NCBI GenBank assembly: GCA_030065265.1
Contig: JASJCW010000020.1
Coordinates: forward strand, 1-44,728
Length of the DNA: 44,728 bases
Source: Prochloraceae cyanobacterium
GTDB lineage: Bacteria; Cyanobacteriota; Cyanobacteriia; Cyanobacteriales; JASJDA01
Direction: 5' to 3'
How positions within the stretch are numbered: the first letter of the stretch is position 1; every line of letters begins with the position of its first letter. Under the pieces are notes generated by a model, which saw only the letters and a program-made list of their open reading frames with translations, ran no database searches and had not been told where the DNA came from. This document shows, piece after piece, positions 8,248 through 15,980 of the stretch. Position numbers and translations under genes: made by a program.

Positions 8248-9636
8248 ACGACGGGCTAAACCATCGTTGCGGGCTGCTTGTTGAACTGCTGCAGCAACAG
8301 CCTGACTGACGCGATCGTCGAATACTGAAGGAATGATATGTTCGCGATCGAGTTTATTCGGAGTAACCAAAGAAGAAATTGCTTTAGCAGCCTCGAGACA
8401 CATATTCGTGCTGATGTGGGGAGCGCGACAGTCTAAAGCACCGCGAAAAACCCCAGGAAAAGCTAAAACGTTGTTAATTTGATTGGGATAATCGCTCCTT
8501 CCGGTTGCAATTACGGCGACATCGTCGATAACTAATTCCGGTTGAATTTCAGGAATCGGATTAGCCATTGCAAACACGATGCGATCGCTTGCCATTGACT
8601 GCACCATCTCTTTAGATAATACTCCCGGAACGCTCAAACCGATAAACATATCCGCACCTTTAACCGCACCCGCTAAACTACCGCTAGCTTCGACAGCAAA
8701 TTCTAATTTTTGCGAAGTCAAGTCCGATCGACTCTTAGAAATAATCCCTTTTGAGTCGCACATCCAAATCGTTTTTGCCCCTGCTTTACGCAATAAACGG
8801 GCTACGGCAATCCCCGAAGCCCCCGCCCCATTAATCACGATTCTGACCTCTTCTAGGCTCTTATTAACCAGTTTGAGAGCATTTAAAGAAGCGGCTAAAG
8901 TAACGATCGCCGTTCCGTCTTGGTCGTCGTGGAAAACCGGAATGTCTAATTCTTTGCTTAATTTTTCTTCAATTTCAAAACAACGGGGCGCGCTGATATC
9001 CTCTAAATTAACCCCACCAAAAACAGGGGCAATATTTTTAACAAGTTCGATAATTTCATCTGCATTTTGAGTTGCGACGCAGATCGGAAAAGCATCCACC
9101 CCAGCAAACTCTTTAAACAACATTGCTTTACCTTCCATCACCGGTAATGCAGCTTCGGGCCCTAAATTTCCCAAGCCTAAAACCGCGCTACCATCGGTGA
9201 CAATAGCCACCATATTGCTTTTCACCGTTAGGGAAAAAACCTGTTCGGGATCTTCAGCGATCGCCCGACAAATTCTGCCCACACCAGGAGTATAAGCCAT
9301 TGCCAGATCCGATACTGAAGTTAAACCCTTGCGACTTTCGACGTGAATTTTACCACCGCGATGCAATTCAAAAGTGCGATCGCTTACTTCTAATACCAAT
9401 ACTTCTGGAAGTTCTTTAATTGCAGCGACAATTTGCTCGCCATGTTCGGTACTGTAAGCGTCTACAGTCAATTCTCGAACAGTAATTTTAAGATTTCTCT
9501 CGATTAAAGATATATTGCCTAAGTTACCACCAACTGAAGCGATCGCCGCCGTAACTGTAGCTAATGTTCCGGCGCGGTTGGGGATTTGGACGCGAATAGT
9601 TAAACTAAAACTGGGATTAGGGGTTAAATTTGCCAT
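8245..9636 (-). CDS. NAD(P)-dependent malic enzyme with N-terminal ACT domain
   Basis: 463 residues from the ATG at 9636; a TTG six bases upstream is possible but less likely. An ACT ligand-binding domain (about 8-85) precedes the malic enzyme N-terminal domain (YTPGVGRICRAIAEDPE, then KSNMVAIVTDGSAVLGLGNL) with metal-binding residues in EDISAP and the DDQ segment. The NAD-binding Rossmann part has INGAGASGIAVARLL. It oxidatively decarboxylates malate to pyruvate and CO2. The cofactor cannot be decided by eye. An N-terminal ACT domain suggests control by an amino acid or similar small molecule. It is transcribed away from the START-like gene upstream, and a short tandem repeat abuts its stop. 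Confidence 0.92.
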   Translation of the reverse strand: MANLTPNPSFSLTIRVQIPNRAGTLATVTAAIASVGGNLGNISLIERNLKITVRELTVDAYSTEHGEQIVAAIKELPEVLVLEVSDRTFELHRGGKIHVESRKGLTSVSDLAMAYTPGVGRICRAIAEDPEQVFSLTVKSNMVAIVTDGSAVLGLGNLGPEAALPVMEGKAMLFKEFAGVDAFPICVATQNADEIIELVKNIAPVFGGVNLEDISAPRCFEIEEKLSKELDIPVFHDDQDGTAIVTLAASLNALKLVNKSLEEVRIVINGAGASGIAVARLLRKAGAKTIWMCDSKGIISKSRSDLTSQKLEFAVEASGSLAGAVKGADMFIGLSVPGVLSKEMVQSMASDRIVFAMANPIPEIQPELVIDDVAVIATGRSDYPNQINNVLAFPGVFRGALDCRAPHISTNMCLEAAKAISSLVTPNKLDREHIIPSVFDDRVSQAVAAAVQQAARNDGLARR

Positions 9637-9765
9637 TTTCAATTAAAAATTGCTTTGAGAATCTGTAGCTTGTTAAATTACAAGACATCTAGATCGGCCA
9701 ATCAGATTTTAAATCGAGATGCGATCGCAACGGGCAAAATAACAGAAAATTATCAATACTTCACT

Positions 9766-10203
9766 ATGGCGACTTTATATGCTGAAATTGAAATAAATGC
9801 CCCCAAAAGCTTAGTTTGGCAAGCTTTAATTACTAAAGAACGTTGGCGATATTGGAATACTTTTCTTTACGACTGCGATCGCACCAAGCATTTTGAACCG
9901 GGTAATGAAGTTTTTTTGTCCTTGCGTCGTCTCCCCCAAGATGAAGAAACTGAATTTGAAGCAAAAATAATTTATCTGCAACCAGAATTTTGTTTGAAAT
10001 GGGTTTCTGCTATTCCTGGTTTGCGTAACGAACAGGTTTTTGAGTTGCAAGAAATTGGTTTCAATAGAACTAAATATTTACATAAAGATCGTTTTTCAGG
10101 TTTATTAAGTAAGGCATTCGTTCCTTTTATTCGCGAAGATGAATTAAAAGGTTTAAGAAGAATGGCCCGAGAATTGAAATTTTATATCGAACAATATCAA
10201 TAG
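9766..10203 (+). CDS. SRPBCC (START-like) domain protein
   Basis: 145 residues from the ATG at 9766. A longer frame opens at 9655, but its first 37 residues look non-coding, and MATLYAEIEINAPKSLVWQA is the classic beginning of this fold. The pattern (INAPKSLVWQALITKERW, later LKWVSAIPGL and a C-terminal amphipathic helix FVPFIREDELKGLRRMAREL) fits polyketide cyclase/dehydrase-like SRPBCC proteins, which bind hydrophobic ligands in a deep cavity. Ligand and role are unknown. The gene is divergent from the malic enzyme gene, and a 36-base repeat begins at its stop codon. Confidence 0.75.
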   Translation: MATLYAEIEINAPKSLVWQALITKERWRYWNTFLYDCDRTKHFEPGNEVFLSLRRLPQDEETEFEAKIIYLQPEFCLKWVSAIPGLRNEQVFELQEIGFNRTKYLHKDRFSGLLSKAFVPFIREDELKGLRRMARELKFYIEQYQ

Positions 10204-10238
10204 GAGGTCAAAGGTTAGTCGGTCTAGGTAGAAGGTCA
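10203..10238. repeat. 36-base repeat, copy 1
   Basis: Contains GGTTAGTCGGTCTAGGTAG at 10213-10231, found again unchanged at 14021-14039. The extended 36-base units match at 32 positions. This copy starts at the last base of a stop codon. Confidence 0.75.
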
Positions 10239-10829
10239 ACTATTGCCGATTTTCTTTGAATTCAGTTTTTGTTCGGTCGACGATCTTTTTGTTCCGATTT
10301 TTTCATTAATATCTTTTAGTTCGGTTGTAAAATTGTTTATCAATTTCAACTCTTTTTATATCGATGTGGTGCGGGCAATATCTAAGACGATAAAATGGAA
10401 AAAAATTATCGCTCTACTGAAAAATGGTTTGGATAAAAAGTTAAATTGATTTCAACCTTCCAAGATTTTAATGTGTTTAAATTAATCCCTCAAGAAGGTA
10501 GATTTGTAACTGGTTTTGGCAAGATTTAGGATATATAAATATAAGAAGCTAATTTTAACAATCTAATTCTTTTTAGAAAAAAATTTTAACCCCTAGAATT
10601 TTAATAGCATTATCTAGTGATTTAAAAAAAGAACTATAAAAAATATATTTATGGCTTGAATGCTTTGACACATTTTAATTTCAAACTAATAATGGTTTGA
10701 TTTAAGATCGAGCTAACTATTATTAGTTAAAGCCAAATCCAAGATATTGTTATTGTTGTGGTTGATGTTAGCTGTTTTTTTTAAAACAAACGTTACTTTA
10801 CAGCTAACATCAAATTAAAGAAATAAAAC
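10239..10829. other. AT-rich intergenic region
   Basis: Between the START-like gene and the phosphoketolase gene. A 68-codon TTG frame at 10243 has no family resemblance and I do not call it. The only structure seen is the long inverted repeat at 10762-10813. Confidence 0.5.
10762..10813 (-). terminator. 14-bp inverted repeat after phosphoketolase gene
   Basis: TTGATGTTAGCTGT (10762-10775) and ACAGCTAACATCAA (10800-10813) are perfectly complementary with a 24-base loop, 17 bases past the stop. The long loop contains T8 on the plus strand (A8 on the minus), and no T-run follows the stem on the minus strand. It may therefore act as a 3' end stabiliser or factor-dependent terminator rather than a standard intrinsic one. 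Confidence 0.5.
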
Positions 10830-13028
10830 TTAAGCTAGCAATTCGGTAGCCCGTTTTGTTAAAGCTTCTGCAGTTATGCCGTTAAATTCCATAATTTGAC
10901 TGGCACTAGAAGCAGTTTCGCCCCGTTTCCAAGCAAAAGTATCTCTTTTTGCAGTCGATCGCAGCATAATCGGTTCTAACATCCCGCTAGTACCACCTGT
11001 AACCCCAATGACAGCATCTCCACCAAAGAGGCGATCGAAACCTTGATCGTCTAAGAAATGGCTATCTGGTTGAGAAACCGTATCCCAAGCAACATCGCTA
11101 GGACGATACAAGCGACGAGGATTAATTACCGAAACTATTCTGACACCGATTCCTTCATCTTCTAAATGGTTAGCAGCATCGAATACGGGAATTAAAGCCA
11201 TATCGCCAATCACGCCAAAAGTAACTTTCTTTTTACCTTCAGTATCGTGGAGGATGACACCCCCATCTCGTAAAGCTTGACGAGTTTGTTCGAGGGTCGA
11301 TCGCACCGGTAAAGGAGTTTTACTTGCAGTGATGGTAATTCCTTTATTTTTAGTCCCTAAAGCCCATTCGTAACAAGCTTGAATGCTGTTAGCATCGCAA
11401 GGAAAGAGGGGGAAAATATTGCCGTTACGCATCATTCCGGCGAAATAATTTTCAATTTCTGGACGTTGGTGAGTCCAACCGTTACGCCCTTGCTCTAATG
11501 CTCCGGCAGTATATAAAGTAATGGTCGAAGGAGTAGAACGGCGCAATTCTGCCATTGCTTGGGTGACAGTTTGCCAAATTGGTAAACCGTTAATGGCAAA
11601 AGATTCGTAAGAACACCATAATGTTCTCGCCCCAAATAAAGCCAAACCAGCGGCCAAACCAGCACAAGCATCTTCGCTTAAAGGTTCGTAAACTTGACCT
11701 TGAGGCCCTTGGAAATAAAGATCGTCAACGGTGGGGTGAACGATTTTTAAAGCGATGTTGACGTTATTGATGCCGGAAGCTGCGTTACCATCGGCATTAG
11801 AAAGGATAAAGTTAGGATCTTTTTGACCGACGTGGGCGATTATTTCTCCCATTGCTGTGGTAGCAACTTTTTTATCCCCTTTAACGGCAAATTCTTCTAA
11901 AGGTAATTCGCCTAATTCCGGTAAAGGTAATTCTTTTTCCGTAACAACAACATGAGATGCGGGGCCTCCAGCGGCCCTTTCAAAGTTGGTTCTGACTAGT
12001 TGCCAAGCTTCGGGAGTTAAAGCCCTTTCTTTAAGCGTATTGACAATATCTTCGTTATCGAGGGTATGGTAAGCATAAAGATTGTGAGATTTAGAGCCTT
12101 TGGCGTGAACTCCAGCACCTTTAAGCTGTTTGACAATTAATACGGTTAATTTACCGTTTAAGGCTGATTTTGCCGCTTTATCCGTCGCTGTTAACAATGC
12201 TTTAGTAAATTCGATCCGCTTGGCGAGAGAGAAAGCGGTACTATCGACATAATCCCCTGGTTGGTTGGTGTCGTCGTAGTCTTTAGCATTCACTAAAACG
12301 ACTTCTTGGAAACCATTTCCTTGCCAATATTGGATCATTTCCTCGTTCGACTTGGTCGAAACCATGCTGTGATGTTCTTGGCTGTAACCGTTCCAAACTA
12401 AAATTGGCAAGAAATTAGTCACGTTGGGATAAGCAGTATTAAAGTGACCAAAACTGCTCATAATATAGGGTTCGCCCAAACCACCATCGCCGATAGTTAC
12501 CGGAAAAAGCGTCTCGGGATGGAGTTTAGCACCTGCCATTGCAAAATGCTGTCCTTGTCCTAAAGGGCCTGCTGGGTTGAGCAGTCCGGGAATGAAGCCA
12601 GAAAGATGTCCGAGCAGTCCGTGCATTTCTCGAAAACGTTCCCGCATTTGTTCTACAGTTTTAATTCCCATATCTTCTAAGGAGCGATCGAGGAACATAT
12701 TGCTGTAAAATCCGGGGGCGTGGTGGCCGACTTCGGTGATAATATTTTTGTAGCCTAACATCACTAAAGAAGCTATTCCGTCGGCAATACTGGCAAAACC
12801 ACCGGGATGTCCAGATGCTTTTGAAGCTGTTACTTGCAGGATCAAATAGCGCAAAGCATCCGCCGCTAACATGGTTTGAAATGCTGCTGCTGTATCTGTC
12901 GGATCGGCGATCGCCTTTTGACCTTCCGCGATCGCCGCTTTTTGGCCGTACTTATCAAATTCTGCTATTTCTTTACCGAAGTATTGGATTCCTTGACAAA
13001 AAGTAGGTTTTTCGCTAGCTACTGTCAT
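10830..13028 (-). CDS. phosphoketolase (cyanobacterial type, thiamine diphosphate enzyme)
   Basis: 732 residues, somewhat shorter than the roughly 800-residue classical Xfp. The N-terminal domain has LQVTASKASGHPGGFAS and the thiamine-diphosphate motif around TIGDGGLGEPYIMSS. The central and C-terminal parts follow the transketolase-like plan (GPQGQVYEPLSEDACAGLAA, then WTHQRPEIENYF). Phosphoketolases split xylulose-5-phosphate or fructose-6-phosphate with phosphate to give acetyl phosphate, bypassing glycolytic decarboxylation. The sequence resembles the second cyanobacterial group (as I recall, the Synechocystis Sll0529 type), whose activity is less well established than that of the Slr0453 type. 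Start MTVASEKP is typical. Divergent from a histidine phosphatase gene 285 bases away, both probably driven from that gap. Confidence 0.82.
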   Translation of the reverse strand: MTVASEKPTFCQGIQYFGKEIAEFDKYGQKAAIAEGQKAIADPTDTAAAFQTMLAADALRYLILQVTASKASGHPGGFASIADGIASLVMLGYKNIITEVGHHAPGFYSNMFLDRSLEDMGIKTVEQMRERFREMHGLLGHLSGFIPGLLNPAGPLGQGQHFAMAGAKLHPETLFPVTIGDGGLGEPYIMSSFGHFNTAYPNVTNFLPILVWNGYSQEHHSMVSTKSNEEMIQYWQGNGFQEVVLVNAKDYDDTNQPGDYVDSTAFSLAKRIEFTKALLTATDKAAKSALNGKLTVLIVKQLKGAGVHAKGSKSHNLYAYHTLDNEDIVNTLKERALTPEAWQLVRTNFERAAGGPASHVVVTEKELPLPELGELPLEEFAVKGDKKVATTAMGEIIAHVGQKDPNFILSNADGNAASGINNVNIALKIVHPTVDDLYFQGPQGQVYEPLSEDACAGLAAGLALFGARTLWCSYESFAINGLPIWQTVTQAMAELRRSTPSTITLYTAGALEQGRNGWTHQRPEIENYFAGMMRNGNIFPLFPCDANSIQACYEWALGTKNKGITITASKTPLPVRSTLEQTRQALRDGGVILHDTEGKKKVTFGVIGDMALIPVFDAANHLEDEGIGVRIVSVINPRRLYRPSDVAWDTVSQPDSHFLDDQGFDRLFGGDAVIGVTGGTSGMLEPIMLRSTAKRDTFAWKRGETASSASQIMEFNGITAEALTKRATELLA

Positions 13029-13313
13029 TTTTTTTAATACCTCTTAAATATCGATCGGACTATTTATTAATACTATATTTTTCTGCGACAATACAGAATT
13101 GAAGCGATCCCAAACTGCCTCTTAAAAAGAAATAAATATATTATCGATCGCATTAGTAGGGGTAATCTTTATAAAAATTAATATTTTATTATTGATATTA
13201 AATAGATCGTTTTTAAAGTTAGTTGACGATCGAAATAAGCAATTAAAAGGGCGATCGCATTGTAAAATTAGATCGATCTTCCCAATCAAACGATTCGATG
13301 CGATCGCCTAATT

Positions 13314-13955
13314 ATGAGCCTAAAAATTTACTTCCTGCGACACGGAGAAACTTCCTCTAGTCAGACTGGGGGGTTTTGTGGCGAATTAGACCAAGAGTTG
13401 ACTGCGATCGGTCAACAAATGGCAAAAGCATTTGCCGATACTTATAAATCAATGGAGTGGAAAGCTGTTTTTGTCAGTCCGATGAAACGAACTATTGCCA
13501 CTGCAAAACCAATTTGCGATGCGATCGGACAAGAAATGCAACTTCGAGAAGGCTTAAAAGAAATGAATTTCGGCCAGTGGGAAGGAAAAACCAAGGAACA
13601 AGTAAGGCAAGAATATCTAGAAGATTATATCAATTGGTTGACCGAACCAGCTTGGAATCCACCGACTGGAGGGGGGGAAACAGCCACAGAAGTAGCCAGT
13701 CGCGCATCCTTAGTGATGGCAGAAATACAGCAAAATTATCCCGATGGGAATGTTTTAGTGGTCGCCCATAAATCAACAATTAGAATCGTGCTTTGTAGTT
13801 TATTAGGTCTCGATCTCGGACGCTATCGCGATCGCATCGATATGCCAGTCTCTTCTGTTAGTATCGTCGAATTGGACGTAAACGGGCCGCTTTTGAAAGT
13901 ATTGTGCGATCGCTACCATTTACCAGAAGATTTGCGTAATTTACCAGGTACTTAA
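13314..13955 (+). CDS. histidine phosphatase family protein (phosphoglycerate mutase-like)
   Basis: 213 residues. The catalytic motif is at the N-terminus, YFLRHGETSSSQTGGF, where the histidine of RHG takes the phosphoryl group. The second catalytic histidine is in VLVVAHKSTIRIVL (about residue 157). The glutamate region MNFGQWEGK is also present. Length and layout match the cofactor-independent-looking, phosphatase-like members (CobC/GpmB group) rather than true glycolytic mutases. The substrate could be a sugar phosphate, a nucleotide or alpha-ribazole phosphate; sequence alone does not decide. It is transcribed away from the phosphoketolase gene, hinting at a sugar-phosphate role, but this is inference. 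Confidence 0.88.
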   Translation: MSLKIYFLRHGETSSSQTGGFCGELDQELTAIGQQMAKAFADTYKSMEWKAVFVSPMKRTIATAKPICDAIGQEMQLREGLKEMNFGQWEGKTKEQVRQEYLEDYINWLTEPAWNPPTGGGETATEVASRASLVMAEIQQNYPDGNVLVVAHKSTIRIVLCSLLGLDLGRYRDRIDMPVSSVSIVELDVNGPLLKVLCDRYHLPEDLRNLPGT

Positions 13956-14010
13956 GGCGATCGCTATGAGCCAGATTTTAATACCGTTTCTATTTAAGAT
14001 TGCTAGAGTT

Positions 14011-14046
14011 GGAGGTTAGAGGTTAGTCGGTCTAGGTAGGGGGTCA
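14011..14046. repeat. 36-base repeat, copy 2
   Basis: Second copy of the unit at 10203-10238, identical over GGTTAGTCGGTCTAGGTAG (14021-14039). It lies 56 bases after the histidine phosphatase stop and in the same orientation as copy 1, between converging genes. Confidence 0.75.
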
Positions 14047-14123
14047 GATAAGGCTTTAGTCCATCCTAGCTTCTAGCAATAGCTATAAAGAGAAAGAAAC
14101 AATTATTCCTTGAATTTTTGTCT

Positions 14124-15236
14124 TTAAGAATCAGTATGATTGGTGACAAAATTAGTAAAACTAAGTTCGTTAATCTTATTCCAGCGCACGATTTGCTCGC
14201 GAAACTTATTCCATTGCTCGTAAACTTCTTTAAAAGTCTTATCTTTACGGGCGTTTTCTACATACAGTGCAAAAGCCGTATCTCGTGCAGTTTCCAAAAT
14301 TTGACGAGAATAAGCTCTTAATTGAGTTCCCTGTGCAATTAAGCGATCGAAAGCAGCTTTATTCAAAACATCGTATTTAGCTGCCATAGTCATGTTAGCT
14401 TCGATCGCCGCAGTTTTAAAGATTTCCTGATACTCTTTAGGGAGTTTAGCCCATGCATTTTTATTTACTTGTACTTCGAGAGTAGGCCCCGGCTCCCACC
14501 AACCAGGGTAATAATAATAGGGAGCAGCTTTATTTAAGCCTAACTTTTCATCATCGTAAGGGCCGACCCATTCAGCCGCATCGATCGCCCCTCGTTCTAA
14601 AGCTAAAAAAACTTCTCCCCCGGGCAATACTTGAACGTTAACCCCCAGACGGGACATAACTTGTCCTCCCAAACCGGGAATACGCATTTTTAAACCCTTG
14701 AGATCTTTAAGAGATCTTACTTCTCGTTTGAACCAACCCCCCATTTGAGTTGCCGTATTGCCAGCCGGAAAATTAATAATATTAAAATCGCTATATATTT
14801 TTTGCATCGCAGCCAAACCGCCACCCTGATAAAGCCAAGCATTGTGTTGAGAAGCAGTTAAGCCAAAAGGTACTGAAGTACCGAAAGCTAAAGCCGGATT
14901 TTGGCCGATGTAATAATAACTGGCAGTGTGGCCGCATTGTACCGTACCGTTTTGAACTGCATCCAAGACTTCCAAACCAGGAACTATTTCCCCTGCTGCA
15001 TAGGGTTCGATCTGAAAACGTCCCCCAGTCATAGCTTTAACGCGATCGCAAATAGTGACAGCCCCACCATAAATAGTATCTAGAGATTCGGGCCAGCTCG
15101 TTGCCATTTGCCAGCGAACGTTAGGTAAGCTGCCATTTTGGGTTGTAGAGTTGTTAGTTTGCGGCGCGCAAGCTGTTATTGCTGCAGCAGTAGTTGCACC
15201 TATAGCAGTATTATTAATAAATTTTCTTCTTTTCAT
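14124..15236 (-). CDS. TRAP transporter substrate-binding lipoprotein (DctP/TakP type)
   Basis: 370 residues. The N-terminus MKRRKFINNTAIGA has a twin-arginine-like RR pair, followed by a hydrophobic stretch and a lipobox ending at Cys23 (ITAC), so it is probably exported folded and lipid-anchored. The mature part has strong TRAP solute-receptor features: GLEVLDAVQNGTVQCGH, the Arg of LKGLKMRIPGLGG that pairs with a carboxylate, and DAAEWVGPYDDEKLGLNK followed by YYYYPGWWEPGPT. This set is closest to TakP, which binds 2-oxo acids as calcium or sodium salts. No DctQ or DctM membrane genes lie nearby, so the permease must be encoded elsewhere. Monocistronic as seen. Confidence 0.9.
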   Translation of the reverse strand: MKRRKFINNTAIGATTAAAITACAPQTNNSTTQNGSLPNVRWQMATSWPESLDTIYGGAVTICDRVKAMTGGRFQIEPYAAGEIVPGLEVLDAVQNGTVQCGHTASYYYIGQNPALAFGTSVPFGLTASQHNAWLYQGGGLAAMQKIYSDFNIINFPAGNTATQMGGWFKREVRSLKDLKGLKMRIPGLGGQVMSRLGVNVQVLPGGEVFLALERGAIDAAEWVGPYDDEKLGLNKAAPYYYYPGWWEPGPTLEVQVNKNAWAKLPKEYQEIFKTAAIEANMTMAAKYDVLNKAAFDRLIAQGTQLRAYSRQILETARDTAFALYVENARKDKTFKEVYEQWNKFREQIVRWNKINELSFTNFVTNHTDS

Positions 15237-15666
15237 TTTATTTGAGTCTGTTTTTTATCTGGCGACGATCTCGAACAGATCTGCTTTGCAGTCTGCAATT
15301 GCTCTATTAAGTTTATCTTTTTCGGGCGTAAGATCCACGCCTACTGTTTGCAGAGGCGATGGGATTTGAGCAGCGTCTGGGTTTAAAAATAAGCAGGATT
15401 AATGGTATAGTACATATGCGCCTTGCAAGCCGAGCAGTGTTAGACAAGGTAAAGATTGGGAAGTTTCCCCCGACAACTGGAGATGACCGACCCGTAGGGA
15501 TAAAACCCGTCAAGTCCCCCGATAGCCAACGTTGAAAGCGAAACGACAATACATACAAAATAGAAATTAAATCCGCAGCTAAAACTGTGGTAGTTGGGTT
15601 GGGCATCGTCTAACTATAAAATGCTTGAATCGACCAAGTAGCTTGCTACTGATTAAATTCTGGGTC
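15237..15666 (+). pseudogene. possible decayed 3' part of a tnpB-like gene
   Basis: No intact gene. On + there are short open stretches broken by stops; one reads SFSGVRSTPTVCRGDGI and another KFPPTTGDDRPVGIKPVKS. These recall the variable tails of cyanobacterial TnpB proteins, but I cannot align them firmly. The assignment rests mainly on what follows: a hairpin and end motif at 15667-15717 like that of the intact element nearby, in the orientation expected if a tnpB once lay here on +. A 97-codon frame on the opposite strand (15313-15606) is probably a chance frame. Confidence 0.3.
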
Positions 15667-15717
15667 GTGGGAGAAGCCCACTCTTACCGCGTAGCGGAAG
15701 AGATGGGAGTATGTCAC
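15667..15717 (+). ncRNA. right-end / omega-RNA 3' end of a decayed tnpB element
   Basis: GTGGG (15667-15671) can pair with CCCAC (15677-15681). Alternatively CCCA-CTCTT-CCGC pairs with GCGG-AAGAG-TGGG across 15677-15707 around a GTA loop, with single-base bulges at 15686 and 15703. The stem is followed by GGAGTATGTCAC (15706-15717), which differs at one base from the motif after the hairpin of the intact tnpB. Competing hairpins capped by this motif fit the structured 3' part of IS605-type right ends. Reading toward 15717 places the lost tnpB to the left. Confidence 0.55.
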
Positions 15718-15746
15718 TAAGTTGAAGTCCTGTTTTTAAACGTGAG

Positions 15747-15801
15747 TAGCGATCTCATTGCTAAATTATGCCCGCAGATATAATAGATAACGAGATCGCT
15801 A
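15747..15801. repeat. 10-bp inverted repeat between the two element ends
   Basis: TAGCGATCTC (15747-15756) and GAGATCGCTA (15792-15801) are exact complements with a 35-base loop. It lies in the 110-base spacer between the two facing end motifs. It could be host DNA or a remnant; part of it is HIP1-like. Confidence 0.5.
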
Positions 15802-15827
15802 TACTGCTTTACCAGCGAAGATATTAT

Positions 15828-15980
15828 GTGACGTACTCCAAACACCGAATTCGAGGATTCTCGAATTCGGTGTTGGCTTCTTAACTCGCATTAAAATATT
15901 CCTACGTTGCACTTATCTAGGCTATTAGTAGCTCCCGACAGTACGCATTCAGTAGGCTGTTTCCTTTCCCCAGCGTCCCT
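15828..15980 (-). ncRNA. probable omega-RNA 3' region and right end of the intact tnpB
   Basis: On the minus strand the tnpB stop is followed after 16 bases by a perfect 15-bp hairpin (AACACCGAATTCGAG at 15841-15855, complement at 15860-15874, loop of four) and then GGAGTACGTCAC (15828-15839). TnpB guide RNAs of IS200/IS605 elements overlap the 3' end of tnpB, run through the right end and take the flanking DNA as guide. The upstream limit given (15980) is nominal. If the motif marks the end, the guide would begin at 15827 reading leftward. Confidence 0.5.

Noticed and set aside
10243..10449. 68-codon frame after the START-like gene
   Set aside because: TTG start, no ribosome site, Phe/Ser-rich translation with no family look; AT-rich DNA readily gives such frames.
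15313..15606. 97-codon minus-strand frame beside the TRAP gene
   Set aside because: No ribosome site or recognisable domain; it overlies what looks like a tnpB remnant on the other strand.
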